Shown piece after piece: positions 27,343-35,014 of a stretch of DNA of 64,000 nucleotides. Positions within the stretch are counted from its first letter, which is position 1, and each line of letters opens with the position of its first letter. Below the pieces are notes generated by a model. That model worked only from the letters and a program-made list of their open reading frames with translations. It searched no databases and had not been told where the DNA came from. The stretch is from Pelagadaptatus aseana (GTDB lineage: Bacteria; Pseudomonadota; Gammaproteobacteria; Pseudomonadales; Cellvibrionaceae). The position numbers and the translations under genes are program-made. The DNA lies in contig BAABNI010000010.1 of NCBI GenBank assembly GCA_040365065.1, positions 1 to 64,000 of the forward strand, in the 5' to 3' direction.

Positions 27343-30225
27343 ATGAAAAGAATGTTGATCAATGCAACTCAACCCGAAGAGTTGCGCGTTGCCTTGGTAG
27401 ATGGCCAATGGCTTTATGATCTGGATATCGAAAATCGCACCCGCGAACAGAAAAAAGCCAATATCTACAAGGGTAAAATTACCCGCATCGAGCCCAGCCT
27501 CGAAGCCGCTTTTGTTGACTACGGTGCAGAGCGCCACGGCTTCCTTCCTCTGAAAGAAATCTCCCGCGAATACTTCAGCAAGTCAGGTTCCGGCGAAGGC
27601 CGCCTGAAGATCAAAGATGTGGTCAAAGAAGGCCAGGAAGTGGTCGTTCAGGTCGATAAGGAAGAGCGCGGCAACAAGGGCGCAGCCCTGACCACCTTTA
27701 TCAGCCTCGCAGGACGCTATCTGGTACTGATGCCGAACAACCCCCGCGCTGGTGGTATCTCCCGTCGCATTGACGGTGAAGACCGTGCGGAGCTGCGTGA
27801 CGCTCTGTCCAAAATCGAAGTACCTTCCGGCATGGGCGTTATTGTGCGCACTGCCGGTGTAGGCCGCAGCGCCGAAGAACTGCAGTGGGATTTGAACTAC
27901 CTGCTGCAATTGTGGGCAGCCATTAAGACCGAAGCCGACAGTTCGAGCGCACCGCACTTCCTGTTTCAGGAAAGTAACGTCATTATTCGCGCCATTCGCG
28001 ACTACCTGCGCCCGGATGTGGGCGAGGTTATCGTCGACAACATGGATGCCTATAATCTCGCGTTGGCTTTTGTTCAGCAGGTAATGCCGAACTATCAAAG
28101 CAAAGTGAAGTACTACGAGGATGCCACTCCGCTGTTCAATCGTTATCAGATTGAAAGCCAGATCGAGACGGCCTTCGAACGTGAAGTGAAACTGCCCTCC
28201 GGCGGCTCCATTGTCATTGATGTCACTGAGGCTTTGATCTCTATCGACATCAACTCATCACGTGCCACCAAAGGCAGTGACATCGAAGAAACCGCTCTGC
28301 AAACCAATCTTGAAGCGGCTGATGAAATTGCTCGTCAATTGCGCCTGCGTGACATGGGCGGTCTGGTGGTTATCGACTTTATCGACATGCAACCAGTGCG
28401 CAATCAACGCGAAGTGGAAAAACGCATGCGCGAAGCTCTGTCAATGGATCGCGCCCGAGTTCAGGTTGGCCGCATCTCCCGTTTCGGTCTGCTGGAAATG
28501 TCACGTCAGCGTCTGCGTCCTTCTCTGGGTGAAACCACCTCGAAAGTATGCCCACGCTGTAGTGGTCAGGGCACCATTCGCGGTACCAAGTCCATCGCCC
28601 TGTCGATTCTGCGTCTGGTAGAAGAAGAAGCCCTGAAAGAGCGCAGCGCCGAGATTCGCGCCATCACGCCCGTACCGGTTGCCACCTACCTGCTCAATGA
28701 AAAGCGTAATGCCATCTCCAGCATCGAGTCTCGCAACGACACCCGTGTCGTGATTGTACCTAACGAGCAGATGGTAACTCCGCATTTTGAAGTTGTTCGC
28801 TTGCGTGACGATGACGCCAGCACCCTTGAAACCAGTTACAAGATCAACACTCTGATTAGCGAAGAGTCTGCCGCTGATGCACTGGTAAAAACCGAGGCCG
28901 TTGAACTGCCAAAACCGGCGGTACAGCAGCTGGCACCAGCACAACCTGCTCCGGCACCAACACCAAAGAAAGAAGCACCAAAAGCTGAAGAAGATGGCTT
29001 CTGGTCGAAACTCTGGAAGTCCTGGTTCGGTGGCGAAGAGAAAAAACAAGAGGAAGAGAAAAAGCCAAGCGGCAATAAGCGACGCAATACCCGCAACAAC
29101 CGCAACCGCAATAACCCTCAAAATCGCAACCGCGGTGGTCGCAATAATCGTCGTGATAATAACCGTGACAATCGCGACGGCAACCGTGACAACCAGCGCG
29201 ACAACAATCGTAATCAGCAGAAAGCTCAGAACAATCGCGACAATCAGCAAGACCAGCAACGTCAGGGCAAAGGCGATAACAAGCCACGCAACGACAAGCA
29301 AAACAATCGTCGCAATGAGCAAAAGAAGACTCAGCAAAACCAGCAAACTGATAAATCTCAGACTACAAACCAGGAAGACAGCGCCGATCGTCCAGCAAAG
29401 CGCCCTTCAAACAAGCGTGCACGCCCTCAGGAACGTCGTCGCGGTCGTCGTGATGATCAGAATGTGGCAACCAAAGGCAATGAAATTGAAGACCTGAACC
29501 AGCAGGTTGGAGATGCCATCGACGCCAAAGAAAGCCAAGCTGCAGCTGCACCTGAGCAGCAGGAAGCCAAGCCGCGCAATAACCGCAGCCGCAATCGCAG
29601 CCGTAACCGCAAGCCAAGCAACAGCGACAATCAAGCAGTTGCTACCGAGCAGCAGCCAACTCAAGAGCAACCGGCCGAGCAACAGCAGCAAAGCAAGCAA
29701 GAAGCTGTAAAAGCTGAGCCTGCCAAGCAAGCGACAGCGGAGGCAAAAGAAGCCAAAGCCGAAGCACCTGTTGAAGCCAAAGAGATCAAAGCTGAGCAAC
29801 CTGCAGCTGTTACTTCAGAAGCTCCTGCTCCAGAGGTGAAGGCCGAGCCTGCCACTGAGGTCAACACGCCTGCGGAAGTGAAAGCCCCCGCAACTGCTGA
29901 AGAAAAGGCACCAGTAGCTGAAGAAAAGACCTCTACTCAAGCAGAGCCTGCGACCAAGCCAGAAGAGGCGGAGGTTAAAGAAGCTGCCAAATCTGCAGTA
30001 GAAAAGCCTGCCTACAATCGCCCGGCCAATGATCCGCGAGTTAACCCAAAACCGGTCACAAGTCTGGAAATCGGTTCACTGGCAATTAACATCAATATGA
30101 GCCAACCACTGGATACCGCCACCGAGGCACAGATTGTTCGCAACCCACGCCAACTGGAGCGCCCAGCCAACGACCCACGGGTTGTAAAAGCGGCTCAAAA
30201 CGCGGTTGAAACAGCAGCAGAATAA
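27343..30225 (+). CDS. rne: Ribonuclease E
   Basis: Endonuclease that starts mRNA decay and matures rRNA and tRNA. I start it at ATG 27343 (MKRMLINATQPEELRVALVD), with AGGA six bases upstream, giving 960 residues. The S1 domain begins near residue 38. Catalytic Asp302 (SIDINSS) and Asp345 (VVIDFIDM) and the zinc-link Cys403/Cys406 (CPRCSGQG) match E. coli numbering to within one residue. From about residue 505 the chain is disordered: an amphipathic DGFWSKLWKSWFGGEE likely binds the membrane, then come a long Asn/Arg-rich tract (about 29080-29340), an Ala/Glu/Pro-rich part, and two RPANDPRV motifs near the end, probably partner-binding sites of the degradosome. Confidence 0.97.
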   Translation: MKRMLINATQPEELRVALVDGQWLYDLDIENRTREQKKANIYKGKITRIEPSLEAAFVDYGAERHGFLPLKEISREYFSKSGSGEGRLKIKDVVKEGQEVVVQVDKEERGNKGAALTTFISLAGRYLVLMPNNPRAGGISRRIDGEDRAELRDALSKIEVPSGMGVIVRTAGVGRSAEELQWDLNYLLQLWAAIKTEADSSSAPHFLFQESNVIIRAIRDYLRPDVGEVIVDNMDAYNLALAFVQQVMPNYQSKVKYYEDATPLFNRYQIESQIETAFEREVKLPSGGSIVIDVTEALISIDINSSRATKGSDIEETALQTNLEAADEIARQLRLRDMGGLVVIDFIDMQPVRNQREVEKRMREALSMDRARVQVGRISRFGLLEMSRQRLRPSLGETTSKVCPRCSGQGTIRGTKSIALSILRLVEEEALKERSAEIRAITPVPVATYLLNEKRNAISSIESRNDTRVVIVPNEQMVTPHFEVVRLRDDDASTLETSYKINTLISEESAADALVKTEAVELPKPAVQQLAPAQPAPAPTPKKEAPKAEEDGFWSKLWKSWFGGEEKKQEEEKKPSGNKRRNTRNNRNRNNPQNRNRGGRNNRRDNNRDNRDGNRDNQRDNNRNQQKAQNNRDNQQDQQRQGKGDNKPRNDKQNNRRNEQKKTQQNQQTDKSQTTNQEDSADRPAKRPSNKRARPQERRRGRRDDQNVATKGNEIEDLNQQVGDAIDAKESQAAAAPEQQEAKPRNNRSRNRSRNRKPSNSDNQAVATEQQPTQEQPAEQQQQSKQEAVKAEPAKQATAEAKEAKAEAPVEAKEIKAEQPAAVTSEAPAPEVKAEPATEVNTPAEVKAPATAEEKAPVAEEKTSTQAEPATKPEEAEVKEAAKSAVEKPAYNRPANDPRVNPKPVTSLEIGSLAININMSQPLDTATEAQIVRNPRQLERPANDPRVVKAAQNAVETAAE

Positions 30226-30250
30226 GTTAGCTTCTGCTCGTTTTTAACTC

Positions 30251-30280
30251 AGCCCGTACACCCAGTGTGCGGGCTTTTTT
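30251..30280 (+). terminator. Rho-independent terminator after rne
   Basis: AGCCCGTACAC pairs with GTGTGCGGGCT (one T-G pair, loop CCA), followed by TTTTTATTATT. It lies 25 bases past the rne stop and before tRNA-Ser. Confidence 0.85.
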
Positions 30281-30346
30281 ATTATTAAAAATAATGGCTT
30301 AGATGGCTTGTACGGCAATAAAAGCCATGTATAATTCGCATCTTCC

Positions 30347-30437
30347 GGTGGGGTGGCTGAGTGGTCGAAAGCGGCGGTCTTGAAAACCGTTGAGGGTTTG
30401 TAGCCCTCCCAGGGTTCGAATCCCTGCCCCACCGCCA
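30347..30437 (+). tRNA. tRNA-Ser (anticodon UGA)
   Basis: Acceptor stem GGTGGGG with CCCCACC, discriminator G and encoded CCA (30435-30437). The anticodon loop CTTGAAA gives anticodon TGA for UCA/UCG codons. A long variable arm (GAGGG/CCCTC) typical of serine tRNAs and the T loop GGTTCGAATCC are clear. Confidence 0.95.
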
Positions 30438-30441
30438 TCAT

Positions 30442-30484
30442 TCAAACGAAAAAGCCCGGCCTAGTGCCGGGCTTTTTCGTTTGA
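30442..30484. terminator. Perfect 19-base-pair terminator after tRNA-Ser
   Basis: TCAAACGAAAAAGCCCGGC (30442-30460) is perfectly repeated in inverse at 30466-30484, with loop CTAGT. The internal T run GGGCTTTTT acts as the terminator tail; the symmetry lets it work in both directions. Confidence 0.85.
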
Positions 30485-30500
30485 TGACTTGGGGTATTGG

Positions 30501-30610
30501 ATGAAAACCCTCGTTCGATCAATTGCACAGCAATTGAGACCACCGAAGGTGCCCGGAGGGTGTCAAAATGCCAAAGCATTTTGGCAGTCAATCCCTGCCC
30601 CCTCTGCTAT
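30501..30610 (+). repeat. Folded element ending in a copy of the tRNA-Ser 3' arm
   Basis: ACCCTC (30507-30512) pairs with GAGGGT (30556-30561), enclosing hairpins TCAATTGC-ACA-GCAATTGA (30519-30537) and CACC-GAA-GGTG (30541-30551). A further hairpin CAAAATGC-CAAA-GCATTTTG (30564-30583) follows. Directly after it, AATCCCTGCCCC (30590-30601) repeats the tRNA-Ser T-arm/acceptor sequence at 30419-30430. It contains no credible ORF. It could be a remnant of a tRNA-targeted insertion or a small RNA. The rest of the 281-base gap to coq7 shows nothing else. Confidence 0.55.
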
Positions 30611-30718
30611 CGACCAGTCTCTTAAACAGGCTTTTTGTTTTATAGCCGCAACTATTTTCTCCGCTAATTCACCGCATCCTTACCTTGAAACTGCATACGC
30701 CGGTGAAGCTCGAACCAA

Positions 30719-31282
30719 TTAAAACTTCTTGGCCGCCTTAACCGCCAATCCAGAACCGCCACTAACAATACTGGACCAAAGCCGACCAATAAAACCCAGC
30801 TCCACTCCATCAACCCGGTCATGAGCATCCAATTGGTGGTCGACTTCTTCTTCACAACACCGCTCTAGCAACCTCAGCAGCTTGGGATTGGCATTCTCTT
30901 TTTTCAAATATTGAATTTGCTCGCGATAGTGATCCTCAACAAAAGTTTCCACGGCCCTGATCGTGAGGCAAAACGCTTTATAGCCAAACGCCGCAGACAA
31001 AAGCCCAAGACCCAATCCCATCACCTTCCACAGAAAGATTAAATGACTACGCTGGCTTGTTGGGACCAAATGTTCCATCACCAAAAGATGCTGGCGTTCA
31101 GTTGCCCCGTGCTGCAAAGCCATTGCCCTGATTTCTGCAGACCAAAATGCCAAGCCTGCACCAAAATAAATCCACACTGCGCCGGTTTCACCTGCGTGAT
31201 TGGAACGCATCCATGCACTGAAATCATCACCAACGATAATGCCCTCAGCACCATAATCGATGAGGGTATCAATTCTGTTCAT
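30719..31282 (-). CDS. coq7: Coq7-family demethoxyubiquinone hydroxylase
   Basis: Di-iron monooxygenase carrying out the C6 hydroxylation of ubiquinone synthesis at the membrane, replacing UbiF of E. coli. I take ATG 31282 (MNRIDTLIDYGAEGIIVGDD), 187 residues; upstream ATGs at 31354 and 31294 are possible. Iron ligands lie in NHAGETGAVWIYF, ATERQHLLVME (E-x-x-H), AVETFVEDHY and CCEEEVDHQLDAHD (E-x-x-H). Hydrophobic helices in between (FLWKVMGLGLGLLSAAFGYK) fit membrane attachment. It stands alone between the tRNA-Ser element and an AraC-type gene. Confidence 0.88.
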   Translation of the reverse strand: MNRIDTLIDYGAEGIIVGDDFSAWMRSNHAGETGAVWIYFGAGLAFWSAEIRAMALQHGATERQHLLVMEHLVPTSQRSHLIFLWKVMGLGLGLLSAAFGYKAFCLTIRAVETFVEDHYREQIQYLKKENANPKLLRLLERCCEEEVDHQLDAHDRVDGVELGFIGRLWSSIVSGGSGLAVKAAKKF

Positions 31283-31450
31283 CACCGCTTCTTTCTGCAT
31301 TTTTCCGAGCAATATTTGACTTCCTCCCATACGTTTTCCCATTTTTTTCGCCATGCGAATGGCCTTTTACAGACCACACAGGTTTTCTCTGGAAGATTGT
31401 GTTTTTTTACACCCTTGGGCATCTCAATACCTGCTGTAACAATTACAAAT

Positions 31451-32536
31451 TTATTGCACCTTCAATGTGGCATTCACATCATGGGATAGGCGAAAACCCT
31501 CAGGAGGCAAACCATAAAACGCCTTAAATGCCCGATGAAAATTATTCGGCTGGGCATAACCCAACTGATAGGCGATCTCCTGGATACTGAGTCCGGTGTT
31601 TAACAAATAATCTTTGGCCAATTCCATACGAACCTGCAAAACCACCTGGCGAAAGGTCGAACCCGCATCACTCAGATAACGCCTAAGTGTCCTGCTCGAC
31701 AACGACATTAAAGGCGCTGTTTTTTCCAGACTAAAGCCGCTTTCGACTGGATGCTCAATCAACACTCGTTTCAGGCGTGACACTATGTCCTGGTGATTAA
31801 TATGATCTTTCAGCAGGCGACGGGACTGGCTATCGTAAACCCCTTGGGCTTCCAGCTTGTTGCCTTTAACGCCAATAAACAGCCACTGCCTCGGAATGGC
31901 GAGCAACGTGCGCTCTTTATTGAATTCAACGCGGCACCCCAGTATTTGCTGGTATTGCCACTGATAAGTTGGCGCGTCGAAGTTTAATACGGCGTAACTG
32001 GGGCAAGCGGCCACACCATCTGGCAAGAGTGCCTGGATATTTTTCCACATATACACAACCCAGAGTTCCTGTAACGCCCGTGAAAACTCGAGGCCGAGAG
32101 GGTCTACATGGCATTCAATCAAGACCAGATCATCCTGGGTACGCATGCCGAAGCTCAGGTATCGAAAGACTTGCCTCGACATCTTGGTACTCAGTTCCAG
32201 GCCCTGCTCCAGAGTTGCACTCGATAACATCGCATAACCGGTAATACCGGCATCGTCAATTCTGAATCGCCGGGCCAGACGTAATGCAATATTGGGGACT
32301 TCATTTACCTGCAACTGTTTCAAGAGTCGCAGATATTCTTCAAAACCATACCCGGACTCGGGAAGCCACCATGCCTTATCCAGACCACAGTAATGCCCCA
32401 GCGCTTGGCGATCGATATATGAAAACTCCTCGACCAAAACTTGCTCAAGGCGCTGTAACTGTTTGATCTCAATAGTTCTAAGTTGATGACCAATGGCGTG
32501 TTGACGCTGACTGGCAACAAGTTGATCAGGCTGCAT
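31451..32536 (-). CDS. AraC-family transcriptional regulator with arabinose-binding-type N-domain
   Basis: A 361-residue regulator from ATG 32536 (MQPDQLVASQRQHAIGHQLR); the frame extends 29 codons upstream into the operator region. Residues about 20-210 match the PF12625-type sensing domain. The C-terminal hundred residues form the double helix-turn-helix, including SLSSRTLRRYLSDAGSTFRQ and IQEIAYQLGYAQPNNFHRAF. It is divergent from a ferredoxin-reductase-like gene with a pair of direct repeats between them, so that gene is the likely target. The inducer is unknown. Confidence 0.9.
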   Translation of the reverse strand: MQPDQLVASQRQHAIGHQLRTIEIKQLQRLEQVLVEEFSYIDRQALGHYCGLDKAWWLPESGYGFEEYLRLLKQLQVNEVPNIALRLARRFRIDDAGITGYAMLSSATLEQGLELSTKMSRQVFRYLSFGMRTQDDLVLIECHVDPLGLEFSRALQELWVVYMWKNIQALLPDGVAACPSYAVLNFDAPTYQWQYQQILGCRVEFNKERTLLAIPRQWLFIGVKGNKLEAQGVYDSQSRRLLKDHINHQDIVSRLKRVLIEHPVESGFSLEKTAPLMSLSSRTLRRYLSDAGSTFRQVVLQVRMELAKDYLLNTGLSIQEIAYQLGYAQPNNFHRAFKAFYGLPPEGFRLSHDVNATLKVQ

Positions 32537-32557
32537 TGTGGTTCCCACTTTCAAACA

Positions 32558-32597
32558 ACTGGACGAAAATGATAGTCCAGACTGGACGATAATGATA
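32558..32597. promoter_or_regulatory. Tandem direct-repeat operator for the divergent AraC regulator
   Basis: ACTGGACGAAAATGATA (32558-32574) and ACTGGACGATAATGATA (32581-32597) differ at one of 17 positions and are 23 bases apart. Two similar 17-base half-sites in tandem is the known AraC-family binding pattern. The site begins 22 bases before the regulator start on one side and ends 90 bases before the reductase start on the other. Confidence 0.7.
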
Positions 32598-32686
32598 CAA
32601 ATTTGGCCCAAAATACTACGCAACTATTTTCAAAGTTACGTAATCTAGCATCCAATTTCCTCACACAAACAAACTGCGAGCAAACC

Positions 32687-33904
32687 ATGACCAACACATG
32701 CATCGTTATCGGCGCCAGTCACGCAGCTGCACAACTGGTTACCTCTCTGCGCCAGGAAGGCTGGCAAGGTGACATTAAGGTAATCGGAGACGAGCCCTAC
32801 CTGCCCTACCATCGCCCCCCACTGTCGAAAGACTTTCTGTCGGGCAACAAGCAAGCCGATGAATTGCTGATTCGCAAGGCGCCCATCTACGAGAAAAACG
32901 ACATTCATTTCAAATTGAATCAACGGGTAGAGTCCATTGATCGCGCCCACAAAACCGTTACGCTCAGCAACGGTGAAGTTCTGGTATATGACAAACTGGC
33001 GCTTTGTACCGGCTCCAGGGTACGCACAGTGTCGTTGCCCGGGGTTGAACTGAAAGGCATCCACTACCTGCGCAACGTGCAGGATATCGAAGCCATTCAG
33101 CAGCATCTTGTCCCCGGTAAAAAAGCCGTCATTGTCGGTGGCGGGTATATTGGTTTGGAAACGGCTGCATCCCTAAAAAAACAAGGCATGGACGTCACCG
33201 TACTGGAAATGGCGCCCAGAGTATTGGCCCGAGTAACTGCCCCGGAACTGTCGGAATTTTATACCCGCATCCACAGCGAGGAAGGCGTCAATATAAAAAC
33301 CGGCATCGCTGTATCTGCCTTTGAAGGCAACCAACAGGTAGAAAAAGTAGTCTGTGCCGATGGCAGCAGTTTTGCGGCAGATCTGGTTGTGATCGGTGTC
33401 GGCATCGTTCCCAACGTAGAACTCGCCGAAGCCGCAGGACTGCAAGTCAACAATGGTATTGTGGTAGATGAATACGCCCGAACCAACGACCCGGATATAG
33501 TTGCAGCTGGCGATGTTACCAACCACCCTAATGCCATCTACAATATTCGCTTGCGACTTGAATCTGTCCCAAATGCTACTGACCAGGCCAAAAGTGCTGC
33601 TGCCAGTCTCTGCGGCAAAGAGAAACTCTATAGTTCCCTACCCTGGTTCTGGTCCGATCAATTTGATCTGAAACTACAAATAGCGGGGCTCAGTCAGGGC
33701 TATGACCAGGTCATTCTGAGGGGCGATAAAGACAAGGGTCGCAGCTTTGCGGCGTTTTATCTCAAAGAGGGCAAATTGATCAGTGCCGATTGCGTCAATC
33801 GACCGCAGGAATTTATGTTCAGCAAGCGCCTGATTACCGAGGGCAAAGACGTGAATGTACAGCAATTGGCCGACGAAACTGTCGCCATGAAAGATCTGTT
33901 ATAA
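32687..33904 (+). CDS. FAD-dependent ferredoxin reductase-like oxidoreductase
   Basis: A 405-residue flavoprotein from ATG 32687 (MTNTCIVIGASHAAAQLVTS). It resembles putidaredoxin/rhodocoxin reductases: FAD motif VIGASHAAAQ, YLPYHRPPLSKDFLSG, NAD motif AVIVGGGYIGLETAASLKKQ, and DPDIVAAGDVTNHPN. It ends with the reductase C-terminal domain (WFWSDQFDLKLQIAG). Such enzymes pass electrons from NADH to a 2Fe-2S ferredoxin for a P450 or dioxygenase, but no such partner is in the window. Likely regulated by the divergent AraC-type protein. Confidence 0.88.
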   Translation: MTNTCIVIGASHAAAQLVTSLRQEGWQGDIKVIGDEPYLPYHRPPLSKDFLSGNKQADELLIRKAPIYEKNDIHFKLNQRVESIDRAHKTVTLSNGEVLVYDKLALCTGSRVRTVSLPGVELKGIHYLRNVQDIEAIQQHLVPGKKAVIVGGGYIGLETAASLKKQGMDVTVLEMAPRVLARVTAPELSEFYTRIHSEEGVNIKTGIAVSAFEGNQQVEKVVCADGSSFAADLVVIGVGIVPNVELAEAAGLQVNNGIVVDEYARTNDPDIVAAGDVTNHPNAIYNIRLRLESVPNATDQAKSAAASLCGKEKLYSSLPWFWSDQFDLKLQIAGLSQGYDQVILRGDKDKGRSFAAFYLKEGKLISADCVNRPQEFMFSKRLITEGKDVNVQQLADETVAMKDLL

Positions 33905-33928
33905 AGGGAAACTAAAGGAATCAAACAA

Positions 33929-34015
33929 TGGTGCCTCGGGCCGGACTTGAACCGGCACGAACTTGCGTTCGGGAGATTTTAAGTCTCCTGTGTCTACCAA
34001 TTCCACCACCGAGGC
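33929..34015 (-). tRNA. tRNA-Leu (anticodon UAA)
   Basis: Minus strand: acceptor stem GCCTCGG (34015 downward) with CCGAGGC, discriminator A and encoded CCA. The anticodon stem-loop GGAGACTTAAAATCTCC gives TAA. A leucine-type variable arm and TGGTAGAC D-arm are present. It is last in the Cys-Leu group downstream of pgsA, like E. coli cysT-leuZ. Confidence 0.94.
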
Positions 34016-34154
34016 ATTCGGGATGTTTTTTTATAGTAGGTTTGGTCCCTACTTTTATCAGCCCGCCGGGCTGAAACCTGTGGTCGCTATCGGCTCCTGC
34101 CTATCGCGATACTTGTGCATCCTGCACATCGTCTACCAATTCCACCACCGAGGC
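34016..34154 (-). pseudogene. Chimeric partial tRNA-Leu copy fused to a folded spacer
   Basis: The first 24 bases of tRNA-Leu(UAA), from the acceptor through the D arm to GGTAGAC, are repeated exactly at 34154-34131. The sequence then switches to non-tRNA: hairpin GTGCA-GGA-TGCAC, nested CGC-GATA-GGC-AGGA-GCC-GATA-GCG, and CAGCCC-GGC-GGGCTG (34073-34059). No anticodon arm, T arm or 3' acceptor strand follows, so it cannot be a working tRNA. It lies between tRNA-Cys and the intact tRNA-Leu, in the position of a second tRNA. Confidence 0.7.
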
Positions 34155-34196
34155 AGGTGCCCTGCTCTAGAAAGTTTGAAACAGAGAAGAGAGAAG

Positions 34197-34270
34197 TGGA
34201 GGCGCGGGTCGGAATCGAACCGGCGTACACGGAGTTGCAGTCCGCTGCATGACCACTCTGCCACCGCGCC
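34197..34270 (-). tRNA. tRNA-Cys (anticodon GCA)
   Basis: Minus strand: acceptor GGCGCGG with CCGCGCC, discriminator T and encoded CCA. The anticodon stem-loop GCGGACTGCAACTCCGT (one mismatch) reads GCA, and the T arm is CCGGTTCGATTCCGACC. It follows pgsA by 168 bases. The glycine tRNA that precedes it in E. coli (glyW) is not present. Confidence 0.94.
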
Positions 34271-34438
34271 TTTTCAGCAAGTTTAACGAGCGAATGTCGC
34301 ATCACCTGAGAAGCGCAGGATTCTAACGGAAAGCGATTGAGATTCCTAGGCCGAAAAGTAAAAAAACTGATAAATTTTAAAACTCACAGATTGGCTTGAG
34401 CGCTTTAAAATCAATTAGTTACCTGCGACTCATATCGA

Positions 34439-34993
34439 TCATTCATCAGCCATCAAGTCCGGCCATGCCGCCCGCAGATAGATCACCATAGACCACAGGG
34501 TTAAAGCCGCAGCAAGATAAAAGAGGACATACCCGGTGTGGTACAACCAACCGTACCAATCCGGACTGAAGGCCAGCAACAAACCGATCGAAAGCATCTG
34601 CACCGTGGTTTTTATCTTGCCAACATAGGAAACCGCGACACTGGCGCGCTTACCCAGCTCGGCCATCCACTCACGCAACGCCGAGATCACAATTTCACGA
34701 CCAATAATGATTACCGCAGCGATCGTGAATAATGGCTGGGAGTGGTACTCCACCAGCATGACCACAGCAACGGCCACCATCAGTTTATCTGCAACCGGGT
34801 CCATAAAAGCACCAAGTGGCGTGCTTTGATCGTATTTACGGGCCACATAGCCATCCAGCCAATCGGTAATGGCCGCTAGGGTAAATACCGCTGCAGCGCC
34901 AAAGTGACTCCACTGGAAAGGTAAATAATAAACCACCACGAAAACAGGGATCAGAATCAGGCGGGTCAGAGTCAATTGGTTAGCTAGGGTCAT
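34439..34993 (-). CDS. pgsA: CDP-diacylglycerol--glycerol-3-phosphate 3-phosphatidyltransferase
   Basis: Inner-membrane enzyme making phosphatidylglycerophosphate, the precursor of phosphatidylglycerol. I start it at ATG 34993 (MTLANQLTLTRLILIPVFVV), 184 residues; a TTG seven codons upstream abuts the uvrC stop. The CDP-alcohol phosphotransferase motif is complete (DGYVARKYDQSTPLGAFMD then PVAD). Several membrane segments are visible. The order uvrC-pgsA-tRNA is conserved in gammaproteobacteria. Confidence 0.95.
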   Translation of the reverse strand: MTLANQLTLTRLILIPVFVVVYYLPFQWSHFGAAAVFTLAAITDWLDGYVARKYDQSTPLGAFMDPVADKLMVAVAVVMLVEYHSQPLFTIAAVIIIGREIVISALREWMAELGKRASVAVSYVGKIKTTVQMLSIGLLLAFSPDWYGWLYHTGYVLFYLAAALTLWSMVIYLRAAWPDLMADE

Positions 34994-35014
34994 ACGTAAC
35001 GTCTGTGATTTCAA

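Noticed and set aside
28501..29346. Very hydrophobic 281-codon frame antisense to the rne tail
   Set aside because: The Asn/Arg/Gln codons of RNase E read backwards as Val, Leu and Ile; apparent membrane helices are an artefact.
30489..30722. 77-codon open frame after tRNA-Ser
   Set aside because: It runs through the hairpin element and has no recognisable protein pattern or ribosome site; the RNA structure explains the region better.
33963..34286. 107-codon frame across the tRNA-Leu/Cys cluster
   Set aside because: It reads tRNA genes in antisense.
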